Shown: in pieces, positions 1-8,310 of the stretch
Layout of the letters: each line of letters begins with the position of its first letter
Numbering within the stretch: the stretch's first letter is position 1
Source: Micromonospora violae
Lineage (GTDB): Bacteria > Actinomycetota > Actinomycetes > Mycobacteriales > Micromonosporaceae
Direction of reading: 5' to 3'
DNA: 64,000 nt
Assembly (NCBI RefSeq): GCF_004217135.1
Contig: NZ_SHKK01000001.1
Span: 4,464,001-4,528,000, forward strand
Notes under the pieces: generated by a model
The model's database searches: none
What the model saw: the letters and a program-made list of their open reading frames with translations, nothing else
What the model was told of the DNA's origin: nothing
Translations under genes and position numbers: made by a program

Positions 1-3000
1 GGAAGTGGCGCTTGACCGACTCCCAGGCACCCCGGGCGGTGATGCCCATCTTCTTGTGGTCGTAGCCGGCGGATCCGCCGGACGCGAACGCGTCGCCCAT
101 CCAGAAGTTGTGCGCCTTGGAGATCTCGTTGGCGATGTCGGAGAAGGTCGCGGTGCCCTTGTCGGCCGCCACCACCAGGTACGGGTCGTCGCCGTCGTGC
201 CGGACCACGTCCTCGGGCGGCACGATCTGCCCGCTGACGATGTTGTCGGTGACGTCCAGCATCGCGCCGACGAACTCCTGGTAACAGGCGACCGCCTCGT
301 CCCGGTCACCCGGCTTCTGCTTCAGCACGAAGCCGCCCTTGGCGCCGACCGGCACGATCACGGTGTTCTTCACCATCTGCGCCTTGACCAGGCCCAGCAC
401 CTCGGTACGGAAGTCCTCCCGACGGTCGGACCACCGCAACCCGCCCCGGGCCACCGGCCCGAACCGCAGGTGCACACCCTCGAACCGGGGCGAGTAGACG
501 AAGATCTCGAACTTCGGTCGCGGCGCGGGCAGGTCCGGAATGGCCTGCGGGTCGAGCTTGAACGCGACGTACGCCTTCGGCCGCCCGTCGGCGCGCTTCT
601 GGTAGAAGCTCGTCCGCAGGGTCGCCTCGATCAACGTCAGGTACGACCGCAGGATCCGATCCTGGTCGAGGCTCGCCACATCGTCCAGCGCGCCCCGGAT
701 CGTCTCCACCAGCTCACCGCTGCGCTGCTGCCTCTGCTCGGCGCTCAACTCACCCGGAGCGAACCGGGTCTCGAAGAGCTCCACCAGCAACGCGGCGAGC
801 TTCGGGTACGCGATGAAGGTCTGTTCCATGTAGTCCTGGGAGAAGACCGTGCCGGCCTGCCGCAGGTACTTCGCGTACGCCCGCAGCACCACCACCTGCC
901 GCCAGGTCAACCCGCCGCGCAGCACCAGCTCGTTGAACCGGTCCACCTCGGCCTCGCCGCGCCAGGCCGCCGCGAACGCGTTCTCCACGTGCGGGCGCAC
1001 CTCGGCCAACTCCTGATGCCCCTCGGGCAGCATGAGGCCGAAGTCGTACAGGTAGACCCGACCGTCGATCCGGTCCACCTCGTACGGGTGCTCGTCGACC
1101 ACCCGTACGCCGAGGGAGTGCAGCACCGGCAGCACGGCGGAGAGCATCATCGGTTCGCCGTACCGGTAGACCTTGAACCGGACGTCCATCGCCTCGGCCA
1201 GGTCGGCGCCCGGCACCCGGGTGCCCGGTCGGGGCGCCAACTGCTTGCGGAACAGGTGCATCTCCAGCTGGCCGGGCTCCTCCAGCAGCTCCAGCTTCGC
1301 CAGGTCCTTCATCGCCTCGTACGGCGTGTGCCCGTCCTTGTAGCCCTCCGGGAACGCGTCGGCGTACCGGGTGAACAGGTGCTTGGCCTGCTCGTCGCCG
1401 AGCTTGCGCTCCAGCACCAACCGGTAGTCGTCGTCCCACAGCCGGGTGGCGTCGGCCAACTCCTCGGCCAGCAGGTCGGCGTCGATGTCGCCGGGCGGCC
1501 GGGTCGGGTCGGTACGCACGATGAAGTGCACCCGGGCGAGCATCGACTCGGTGACGCGGGTGGTGTAGTCCACCCCGACACCGTTCAGCTCACGCAGCAG
1601 GATGTCCTGCATGCGCAGGCGGTTCTGCGTGGTGAACCGGTCCCGGGGCAGGTAGATCAGGCAGGAGATGAACCGCCCGTAGGCGTCCCGACGCAGGAAG
1701 ACCCGCAGTTGCCGGCGGCCGGCCATCCGCAGCACGCCGATCACCGCGTGGTACAGGTCGTCGGTCTTGATCTGGAACAGCTCGTCGCGCGGGTAGGTCT
1801 CCAGGATCTGGATCAGATCCTTGCCGGAGTGGCTGCGCTGGCTCAGGCCGGAGCGGTCCAGCACTTCGGCCACCTTGCGGCGTACCACCGGGAGCTCGCG
1901 GACGCTGGTCCGGTAGGCGGCCGTCGAGAAGAGGCCCAGGAAGCGCCGCTCACCGATCACCTCACCGGCGGAGTTGAAGATCTTGAAGCCGATGTAGTCC
2001 AGGTACGCCGAGCGGTGCACGGTGGCCCGGGAGTTGGCCTTGGTGATGATGAGCAGGCGCTTCTCCAGCACCTTCTCGTGCGCCTCCGGCGTCATCGACG
2101 ACAGCGACCGCGCTTCCGGCGAATCGGAGCGCAGGATGCCCAGCCCGGTGCCGAGCACCGCTTCGAGGGCCTTGCCGTCGACCGGGTCGGTCGCGTCGCC
2201 CCCGGGGGCGTCGACCAGCCGGTACTCCCGGTAGCCGAGGAAGGTGAAGTGGTCGTGGGCGAGCCACCGCAGCAGCTCCACCGAGTCGGTGATGTCCTTC
2301 TCCGGCACCGGTGGGCGGTTGTCGGACGTACGGGCGGACGCCAGCTCGTCGGCGAGCGCGAGGGCCCGCTGCCGCATCTTCGGCCAGTCCTCCACCGCCT
2401 CGCGCACGTCGGTGAGCACCCGCTGCAACTCGCGGCGCAGCCGATCCCGTTCGGCCGCGTCCCGGACCGGGTCGATCTCGATCCGCATCCAGCTCTCGAT
2501 GATGTCGCCGGAGATCGCGTCGTCCGGCTCCACATCCGCGGAGACCTCGGTGAGTCGGCCCAGCGGCTCACGCCGCACCACCACCAGCGGGTGCACCAGC
2601 AGGTGCACGTCGAGGTGGTACGAGTTGAGCAGCGCCGTCACCGAGTCGACCAGGAACGGCATGTCGTCCGTGACGATCTCGACGACCGTGTGGTGCTGGT
2701 CCGCGTGCGGTTCGTGGATCCGCAGCTTCAACTCGCCCGGCACCCGCTGCTGGGCCAGGTCCCGGTGTGCCCGGGCCGCGTCGAGCATCTCCTCCGCCGT
2801 GAAGCCGACCAGCTCCTCGTCCGGGGCGAACCGCCAGAAACGGCCGACAAGGGTCGCCGCGTCGTGGTCGTCCCCCGCGAGCGCGACGGCCTGGGCCACC
2901 AGGCGCTCCGCGTTGGGAACTGGTTCGTCGAGGTCGGCATCGTCCACGTCGTCGGCCAACGCCTCGGTCGGCAGGCCCAGTTCGTAGATGGTGTCGATGC

Positions 3001-3142
3001 TCGACCCGGTCAGCCCGGTGACGCCCGTGTCGAGTCGGCCGTAGCCGTCCCCGTCGGTCGCCGAATCGAAGCTGTCGTCGTCCCGGCCGGAGTCATCCGG
3101 CCGGAGGTCGGGTTCCGGTTTGATCGCCGGACGCCGGTCCAT
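1..3142 (-). CDS. NAD-specific glutamate dehydrogenase, large (180 kDa) type, 3' end cut by window
   Basis: Oxidative deamination of glutamate to 2-oxoglutarate with NAD+, linking amino-acid catabolism to the TCA cycle in the cytosol. Read on the minus strand, the frame is open for 1047 codons from ATG 3142 to the window edge; the family is about 1,600 residues, so the C-terminal third is missing. The segment near the edge contains the family hallmark GYDHKKMGITARGAWESV, and KAQMVKNTVIVPVG (about 330-400) matches the catalytic dehydrogenase region. The N-terminal part holds the ACT-like regulatory segments (HHTVVEIVTDDMPFLVDSV). The first 60 residues are Asp/Arg-rich. A GGGGAG ribosome site lies about 8 bases before the ATG, and a -10-like TAGGCT lies at 3196-3191. 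It is divergent from the penicillin-binding protein gene. Identity is firm. Confidence 0.93.
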   Translation of the reverse strand, partial: MDRRPAIKPEPDLRPDDSGRDDDSFDSATDGDGYGRLDTGVTGLTGSSIDTIYELGLPTEALADDVDDADLDEPVPNAERLVAQAVALAGDDHDAATLVGRFWRFAPDEELVGFTAEEMLDAARAHRDLAQQRVPGELKLRIHEPHADQHHTVVEIVTDDMPFLVDSVTALLNSYHLDVHLLVHPLVVVRREPLGRLTEVSADVEPDDAISGDIIESWMRIEIDPVRDAAERDRLRRELQRVLTDVREAVEDWPKMRQRALALADELASARTSDNRPPVPEKDITDSVELLRWLAHDHFTFLGYREYRLVDAPGGDATDPVDGKALEAVLGTGLGILRSDSPEARSLSSMTPEAHEKVLEKRLLIITKANSRATVHRSAYLDYIGFKIFNSAGEVIGERRFLGLFSTAAYRTSVRELPVVRRKVAEVLDRSGLSQRSHSGKDLIQILETYPRDELFQIKTDDLYHAVIGVLRMAGRRQLRVFLRRDAYGRFISCLIYLPRDRFTTQNRLRMQDILLRELNGVGVDYTTRVTESMLARVHFIVRTDPTRPPGDIDADLLAEELADATRLWDDDYRLVLERKLGDEQAKHLFTRYADAFPEGYKDGHTPYEAMKDLAKLELLEEPGQLEMHLFRKQLAPRPGTRVPGADLAEAMDVRFKVYRYGEPMMLSAVLPVLHSLGVRVVDEHPYEVDRIDGRVYLYDFGLMLPEGHQELAEVRPHVENAFAAAWRGEAEVDRFNELVLRGGLTWRQVVVLRAYAKYLRQAGTVFSQDYMEQTFIAYPKLAALLVELFETRFAPGELSAEQRQQRSGELVETIRGALDDVASLDQDRILRSYLTLIEATLRTSFYQKRADGRPKAYVAFKLDPQAIPDLPAPRPKFEIFVYSPRFEGVHLRFGPVARGGLRWSDRREDFRTEVLGLVKAQMVKNTVIVPVGAKGGFVLKQKPGDRDEAVACYQEFVGAMLDVTDNIVSGQIVPPEDVVRHDGDDPYLVVAADKGTATFSDIANEISKAHNFWMGDAFASGGSAGYDHKKMGITARGAWESVKRHF

Positions 3143-3430
3143 CGGTGCCACTCCCCTCGACCCACCGCGTTGTGGGTCACTCTGCCGCCCAGCCTAGGCC
3201 CTGCCGTTCTGCGCCTTCGTCGGCGGACCACTGACCAGACGTCCGGATCGGGACTTTGTCCTTTCACCCGTTGCGGGTCCGAGGTTGGCCGGCTGCGGGA
3301 TACCCCGCCACGCGATGTTCATCACACGGGTAGCCCGCGTCTTTGAGCGCGGCTGAGCACCTGGGGACGTTGGGGACGCTCTTCGCGTACTACCGTGCGG
3401 GGGCAGTCAAAGATCGGAAGGACCAGCTTC

Positions 3431-5395
3431 ATGGCCTTGTCGTACCCCCGGCCCCATCGGCCGAACCCCGCCCGCCGCCTGGCCGCCGCCGCCACCACGG
3501 CGCTGCTCGCGGCGGGCGTCCTGGTCGGTTGCTCGGGTGACGACGGGCCGCAACGCACCCTCGACGCCTTCCTCGCGGGTTGGCGCAGCGGTGACCTCCA
3601 GGCGGTCGGCATGATCGACCCGCTCGGCGCGAAACTGCCGTCAGCCGACGTGGCTCGCGAGATCAAGGACCTCTCCGGTGAGCTGGCCGCCACCCCGCCC
3701 ACGCTGACCCGTCGCGGCGAGCCGAAGATCACCAAGGACATCGCGACCACGACGGTCCAGGTGGAGTGGACCCTGCCCGGTCAGACCCGCTGGGCGTACG
3801 ACCGGGAGGTGCGGCTCGCCCACGGCGACGACGACCAGTGGCAGGTGATCTGGGAGCCGACGGTGGTGCACGAGCAGCTCACCAAGGGTGACCGGTTGGC
3901 GCTGCGCCGCGACGTCGGGGCCCGCGCCGCGGTGTTGGACAACGCGGGGAAGCCGCTCGTGACCCCGCGCCCGGTGGTGCGGGTGGGTGTGCAGCCCAAC
4001 GGCGTCGCCGACCTCAAGAAGCTCGTCAAGGACCTCGACGCGGCGTTCAAGGCCATTCGCCCGGCGCTGGTCCCCGGCGTCGACCTGGCCGACCTGCCCG
4101 AGCGGGTGGCCAAGGCCGAGCCGGGCGCCTTCGTCGAGGTGGTGTCGTTGCGCGAGGAGGCGTACCGGCAGATCAAACCCCGGATCTACGACCTGCCCGG
4201 CACCAAGTTCATCTCCGACAAGATCGATCTGGCGCCCACCCGTGAGTTCGCCCGGGCGGTGCTCGGCACCGTCGACCCGGCGCAGGCCGACGACCTCGCC
4301 GCACACCCCGACCGGTACGTCGTCGGCGACCTGGTCGGGCACGGCGGGCTCCAGGGTCGCTACGACGAACGGCTGCGCGGCGGCCCCGGGCTGACCGTGG
4401 TGGTCGAGCGCCCGGCCGAGGACGGCAAACTCGAACCCACCGGCACCGAACTGTTCCGTCGGGAGCCGCAGCCCGGGCAGCCGCTGAAGACCACGCTGGA
4501 CGTCGCCGTCCAGAACGCGGCCGACGGGGCGCTGCGCGGCGAGTCGCGCCGATCCGCCCTGGTGGCGCTCCGGATCAGCGACGGCACCGTGCTCGCCGCG
4601 GCGAACGGCCCCGGCCCGGCCGGGGAGAATCTGGCCTTCAACGCCCAGGTGCCCCCGGGCTCCACGTTCAAGATGGTCAGCGCGCTGGGCCTGCTGGACC
4701 GGGGCGCGGTCACCCTGGACGGGCCGGTGGACTGCAAGAAGACCTTCACCGTGGACGGCCGGTCCTTCAAGAACTCGGACAACTTCGAGCTCGGCTCGGT
4801 GCCGTTCCGCACCGACTTCGCCAAGTCCTGCAACACCGCGTTCGCCGCGCTGGCGCCGAAGCTCGGCGGCGACGGGCTGGCCGCCGCCGGCCGCTCGCTG
4901 GGCCTGGAGGGTCAGTGGGACCTCGGCACGGACGCCTTCACCGGCAAGGTGTCGACCGGCGGCAGCCCGGCCGAGCAGGCCGCGGCGTCGTTCGGGCAGG
5001 GCACCACGCTGGTCAGCCCGCTCGCCATGGCCGGCGCCACCGCCGCCGTCGCCCGCGGCCACTTCGAGCAGCCGAAGCTGCTGATCGACCCGGCACCGGC
5101 CACCCCGGCCCCGGCTGGTGAACAACTCAAGCCAGCATCCGTCGAAGCGCTGCGCACCATGATGCGCGAGGTGATCACCACCGGCACCGGCAGCGCGCTC
5201 AAGGATGTTCCAGGCGAGGTGTACGGCAAGACCGGCACCGCCGAGTACGACAACAACCCGGCCCACACCCACGCCTGGTTCGTCGGCTGGCGGGGTGACG
5301 TGGCGTTCGCCGTCTTCGTCGAGAGGGGCGGAGCCAGCACGGCCTCCGCCGTGCCGATCGCCGAGCGCTTCCTCCGCGCCCTCCCGACCACCTGA
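3431..5395 (+). CDS. Penicillin-binding lipoprotein with MecA_N (NTF2-like) and transpeptidase domains
   Basis: A D,D-transpeptidase that cross-links peptidoglycan outside the membrane. The 654-residue protein starts at ATG 3431 behind GGAAGGA. A twin-Arg-poor signal runs to a lipobox LVGC (Cys about 33), so it should be a lipoprotein. Residues about 38-150 are an NTF2-like MecA_N domain (TLDAFLAGWRSGDLQAV), followed by a dimerisation region and the transpeptidase. The active-site motifs are all present: STFK (nucleophile Ser), SCN and KTGT. The architecture resembles the low-affinity PBP2a type, although this domain order is widespread in actinobacteria and does not prove beta-lactam resistance. 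An in-frame upstream GTG at 3395 would add 12 residues but lacks a good ribosome site. Confidence 0.9.
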   Translation: MALSYPRPHRPNPARRLAAAATTALLAAGVLVGCSGDDGPQRTLDAFLAGWRSGDLQAVGMIDPLGAKLPSADVAREIKDLSGELAATPPTLTRRGEPKITKDIATTTVQVEWTLPGQTRWAYDREVRLAHGDDDQWQVIWEPTVVHEQLTKGDRLALRRDVGARAAVLDNAGKPLVTPRPVVRVGVQPNGVADLKKLVKDLDAAFKAIRPALVPGVDLADLPERVAKAEPGAFVEVVSLREEAYRQIKPRIYDLPGTKFISDKIDLAPTREFARAVLGTVDPAQADDLAAHPDRYVVGDLVGHGGLQGRYDERLRGGPGLTVVVERPAEDGKLEPTGTELFRREPQPGQPLKTTLDVAVQNAADGALRGESRRSALVALRISDGTVLAAANGPGPAGENLAFNAQVPPGSTFKMVSALGLLDRGAVTLDGPVDCKKTFTVDGRSFKNSDNFELGSVPFRTDFAKSCNTAFAALAPKLGGDGLAAAGRSLGLEGQWDLGTDAFTGKVSTGGSPAEQAAASFGQGTTLVSPLAMAGATAAVARGHFEQPKLLIDPAPATPAPAGEQLKPASVEALRTMMREVITTGTGSALKDVPGEVYGKTGTAEYDNNPAHTHAWFVGWRGDVAFAVFVERGGASTASAVPIAERFLRALPTT

Positions 5396-5700
5396 CCTCG
5401 ACCTCCCCGGCCGCCGCCCAGCCTCCGCCCGGCCTCCGCCCGGCTTGATCCACCCGCGCAACGCCGCCCACCGCTCGGCCTTGATCCACTCGGGCCGCCA
5501 CTCGGTCGGCGCCCGGCCTTGATCCACTCAGCTTTCCGGAAACCGCGGTATCCAAGCCACCCGGACACCGCGGTTTCCTTGATATCGAGTCGATCAAGGC
5601 CGGGCGGCCGGGGGCTGCGTGACCGAAGGCCGGACCGCCAAGGGACTGGGCGGCCGGGTCCGGGTCAGGCAGTGTCGGCTTTGCGCCTTTTGAACGGGAT
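5396..5700. other. Intergenic region between convergent genes, filled with TTGATCCAC repeats
   Basis: There is no credible gene. TTGATCCAC occurs three times in the same orientation at 5444, 5481 and 5519, spaced 37-38 bases. The third copy is the left end of the 79-bp palindromic element described separately. The rest is GC-rich with no recognisable promoter. Confidence 0.6.
5519..5597. repeat. 79-bp palindromic element, family I, copy 1
   Basis: It begins TTGATCCACTC and ends CGAGTCGATCAA, so the ends are inverted repeats (10 of 12 positions). Inside is a perfect 12-bp stem, GGAAACCGCGGT against ACCGCGGTTTCC. A second copy of exactly the same length lies at 40998-41076 with both ends conserved and a different internal stem. 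It has no coding capacity. The structure suggests a MITE-like or REP-like mobile palindrome, but no transposase is seen here. Confidence 0.75.
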
Positions 5701-7140
5701 CTACGCCGGCGGAGACGTACGTCGGAGCAGACCTGGACCGGCCGACGCGGGTGGGCCGACCGGTTCGCGGTCGACCAGGGGCGCGACGCCCGACGGCTCG
5801 GTGTGGGCCCGCCCGCCAGTGTCGGGTGACTCCGCCTCGGCCGCCGTCGCGGCGCTGCTCGGTGGCTCAGGCAGGACCGATTGGGCCGCGACGTCGTGCG
5901 GCACCGCGCTCACCGACGGACCGAGACCAGACGCGCCGACGCCAGAAGCGCCGACGCCAGCAGGCCCGACACCGGCAGAACCGAGAGCACCAGACCCGAG
6001 AGCGCCAGAGCCGACACTGTCGGAGTCGACGTCAGCGACCCCGTCAAGCCCCGCAACCCGCTCCGCGCCGTCAAGCCCCACAACCCCCGCAACCCGATCG
6101 AGCCCGTCGAGCCCAGCCAGCCCAGCGAGCCGCTCGGGACGCTCAGTGGCGGTGGCGCTCCGGCCGCTGGCGCGCCGAGGGCTGGGCGTGGGCCGGGCCG
6201 ACAGCAGCCGGGGCGGCACGGCCTCCGGGGCGGTCACCGGTGCCAGACCGGCGACCACGGTGTTGACGATTTCGGCCGCGTACGAGCCGTCCGGGTCGTA
6301 GTCGGGGTCGAAGACGGTCAGCTCCACGCCGAGGCAGTGCGGGGTGTCGACCAGGCCGGCGAGCAGGATCTCCAGCTCGGCGAAGGCGATCCCACCTGGG
6401 TCGGGGGCGTCGACGGCGGGCATCACCGCAGGGTCGAGCACGTCCACGTCGATGTGCACCCAGTAGCCGGCGCAGTCGGCGAGTTGCTCGTGCGCCCACT
6501 GGGCCGTCCGCGCGGCACCTTCGGCACGTAGCGCCGGCACCGGCCGGGTGGTGATTCCGGCGGCTTGGAGGTCGAGCCGGTATTCGTCCTGTGCGCGGAT
6601 GCCGAGCACCACCACGTCGATGTCACGGAAGTAGGGCCGACGGCCCTCCAGCGCGGCCAGGTCGGCCTGCCCTCGCCCGGTGACCAGGGCCAGGTCCTCA
6701 CCGGCCGCCGCGCCGACGTAGGAGGCGTTGCCGGGGTGCCGGAAGTCGGAGTGCCCGTCGACGAAGACCAGGCCGATGCGCCCGCCGACGGCCTCGCCCA
6801 GTCGGTGCATGGCCAGGGCGGAGCCGAGGAGCACGGAGCAGTCGCCCCCGAGCACCACCGGGAACTCACCCCGGTCGATGATCGAGCCGATGCGTTCGGC
6901 GAGGGCCAGGGAGTAGTCGGCGATCTCCCGGGCGTGGCACACCCCGTCGCCGGGCCGCCAGTCGCCCGGGTCGTACCGGGCGGGGGTGACGCAGCCGGCG
7001 TCGCGGGCCCGGAGCCGGGCCAGCAGGTCGTGGTCGCGCAGCGCCCCGGGTGCCTTGGCGCAACCCGGGACGGACGTGGGTGTCGGCGGCCGTAGACCGA
7101 GATTTGTCGGCGCGTCGAGGACGGCGATCCGGCGCATCAT
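5701..7140 (-). CDS. Arginase/agmatinase-family (ureohydrolase) protein with a long low-complexity C-terminal tail
   Basis: Residues about 1-305 are a ureohydrolase domain, which hydrolyses guanidino groups at a binuclear Mn centre. Metal motifs visible are GGDCS, DGHSD and HIDVDVLDP. The first normally reads GGDHS, so one Mn-ligand His is Cys here; actinobacterial relatives with this change exist, so activity is not excluded. Substrate is not assignable. Residues about 306-479 are an unrelated Gly/Ala/Val/Ser-rich tail with near-repeats such as GLDG, RVAG, GSGALGSGAL and GVGASGVGAS. The family is usually about 300 residues, so the tail adds more than half again. Start is the first of two adjacent ATGs. 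It lies upstream of, and convergent to, the PBP gene. Confidence 0.82.
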   Translation of the reverse strand: MMRRIAVLDAPTNLGLRPPTPTSVPGCAKAPGALRDHDLLARLRARDAGCVTPARYDPGDWRPGDGVCHAREIADYSLALAERIGSIIDRGEFPVVLGGDCSVLLGSALAMHRLGEAVGGRIGLVFVDGHSDFRHPGNASYVGAAAGEDLALVTGRGQADLAALEGRRPYFRDIDVVVLGIRAQDEYRLDLQAAGITTRPVPALRAEGAARTAQWAHEQLADCAGYWVHIDVDVLDPAVMPAVDAPDPGGIAFAELEILLAGLVDTPHCLGVELTVFDPDYDPDGSYAAEIVNTVVAGLAPVTAPEAVPPRLLSARPTPSPRRASGRSATATERPERLAGLAGLDGLDRVAGVVGLDGAERVAGLDGVADVDSDSVGSGALGSGALGSAGVGPAGVGASGVGASGLGPSVSAVPHDVAAQSVLPEPPSSAATAAEAESPDTGGRAHTEPSGVAPLVDREPVGPPASAGPGLLRRTSPPA

Positions 7141-7206
7141 GAGCTCCCGTCCTCGGTGGTCGGGCGGGCCGGCCGGAACGCCGGCCCGCGCTGGCGTGCT
7201 ACGAAC

Positions 7207-8130
7207 TCAGAACAGGGCGCTGGCCAGGGCCCGACGCGCCGAGGCGACGGCCGGGTCGTCCGGGCCGGCGATGGAGAACAGCGAGACCAGGTGTTGGCGA
7301 GCCGTCTCGCGGTCTTCGCCGGCGGTGCGCCGGACCAGACCGACGAGCCGCGCGTACGCCTGCTCGGCCAGGCCGCTGAGCACCTCGATGTCGGCGGCCA
7401 GCAGTTGGGCGGCGACGTCGTCGGGGGCGCTCTCGGCGGCGGCCAGCGCGGTCGACGGGTCGGCGCCGGCCACCCGTCGGGCGACCCCGACCTGAGCCAG
7501 CCCCGCGGTGGCCGCGGCGTCCGCCGGGGCGTCGGCCAGGATCTTCCGGTACGCCTGCTCGGCGGCGTCCAGATCGCCGCTCATCAGCGCGTCATCCGCC
7601 TCGTCGAGGCGGGGGTCCTCCGGCTCGGCGACGGTCACGCCGCCGGCCTTGAGTACGGCCTGAATCCACTGCCGCAGCTGCGCCTCGGGCACCACTCCGG
7701 AGAAGGCGTCGACCGGCTGGCCGCCGACGACCGCGTAGACCATGGGAATGCCCTGGACCCGGAACATCTGGGCGATTCGGGGGTTTTCCTGCACGTCGAC
7801 CCGGGCCAGCACCCAGGTGCCGCCGCCCTCGGCGTTCAGCCGCTCCAGGACCGGGGCGAACTCGTCGCTCTCCGGGAAGCCGGCCGCACCGAAGAACACC
7901 ACGACGGGCATGGCCATCGAGCGTTCGAGCACGTCGGACTGGATGGTCGCCTCGGTGACGTCCACGATGGCGGTCTCACCGCCGGGGGTGGGCGCGCCGG
8001 TGGCACCGTTGGACGGGCCGGCCTGCGGGGGTGTGCCGGGGCGGGTACTGGCTGGTGCGGGGCCACGCAGCGTGCTGAGGTCGACCGCGCCGCGGGTGAA
8101 GATCGACGAGGTGATCCGTGGGTCGCTCAT
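7207..8130 (-). CDS. Thioredoxin-fold and TPR protein of the CnoX/YbbN type
   Basis: 307 residues. The N-terminal 50 are Pro/Thr-rich and probably disordered. Residues about 55-165 are a thioredoxin fold (VVVFFGAAGFPESDEF, then IAQMFRVQGIPMVYAVVGGQPV with the cis-Pro). The usual WCxxC is replaced by AAGFPES, so it cannot do dithiol chemistry. The C-terminal half is TPR-like helical repeats (DAALMSGDLDAAEQAYRKIL). CnoX of E. coli is a holdase/co-chaperone of chaperonin; a similar cytosolic role is an inference by architecture. It sits 66 bases upstream of the arginase-family gene on the same strand. It may be co-transcribed with that gene. Confidence 0.85.
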   Translation of the reverse strand: MSDPRITSSIFTRGAVDLSTLRGPAPASTRPGTPPQAGPSNGATGAPTPGGETAIVDVTEATIQSDVLERSMAMPVVVFFGAAGFPESDEFAPVLERLNAEGGGTWVLARVDVQENPRIAQMFRVQGIPMVYAVVGGQPVDAFSGVVPEAQLRQWIQAVLKAGGVTVAEPEDPRLDEADDALMSGDLDAAEQAYRKILADAPADAAATAGLAQVGVARRVAGADPSTALAAAESAPDDVAAQLLAADIEVLSGLAEQAYARLVGLVRRTAGEDRETARQHLVSLFSIAGPDDPAVASARRALASALF

Positions 8131-8210
8131 GGTTACCTAGTCTCGCACGTGAGCCCCCGATCTCAGCTCACCCGCAACCCCGACGTTGCAACTCTCACCT
8201 CGGCCCTCGA

Positions 8211-8292
8211 CCCCCGCGATCGTGCGCGTTCTGTCACCGATACGCCGCATTTATGCCTTGCGTCGCCGCCAGACCCGCACGATCGACGGGGG
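8211..8292. repeat. Inverted repeat (CGATCGTGCG type) between icmA and the thioredoxin-like gene
   Basis: CCCCCGCGATCGTGCG (8211-8226) is complementary to CGCACGATCGACGGGGG (8276-8292) apart from one bulged base, with a 49-base loop. It starts 81 bases upstream of the thioredoxin-like gene and ends 18 bases after the icmA stop. It could serve as a terminator for icmA or be one of the dispersed palindromes; there is no T-tract. Confidence 0.6.
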
Positions 8293-8310
8293 TGAGGGTG
8301 GGGTGGGGGG

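Noticed and set aside
5..3346. A 1,113-codon open frame on the plus strand over the glutamate dehydrogenase
   Set aside because: It is an antisense shadow caused by high GC; the minus frame carries recognisable dehydrogenase motifs and the plus frame gives low-complexity Arg/Val/His/Leu-rich sequence.
3641..5527. A 628-codon antisense frame over the MecA_N-type PBP gene
   Set aside because: No domain is visible and the plus-strand frame has all three transpeptidase motifs.
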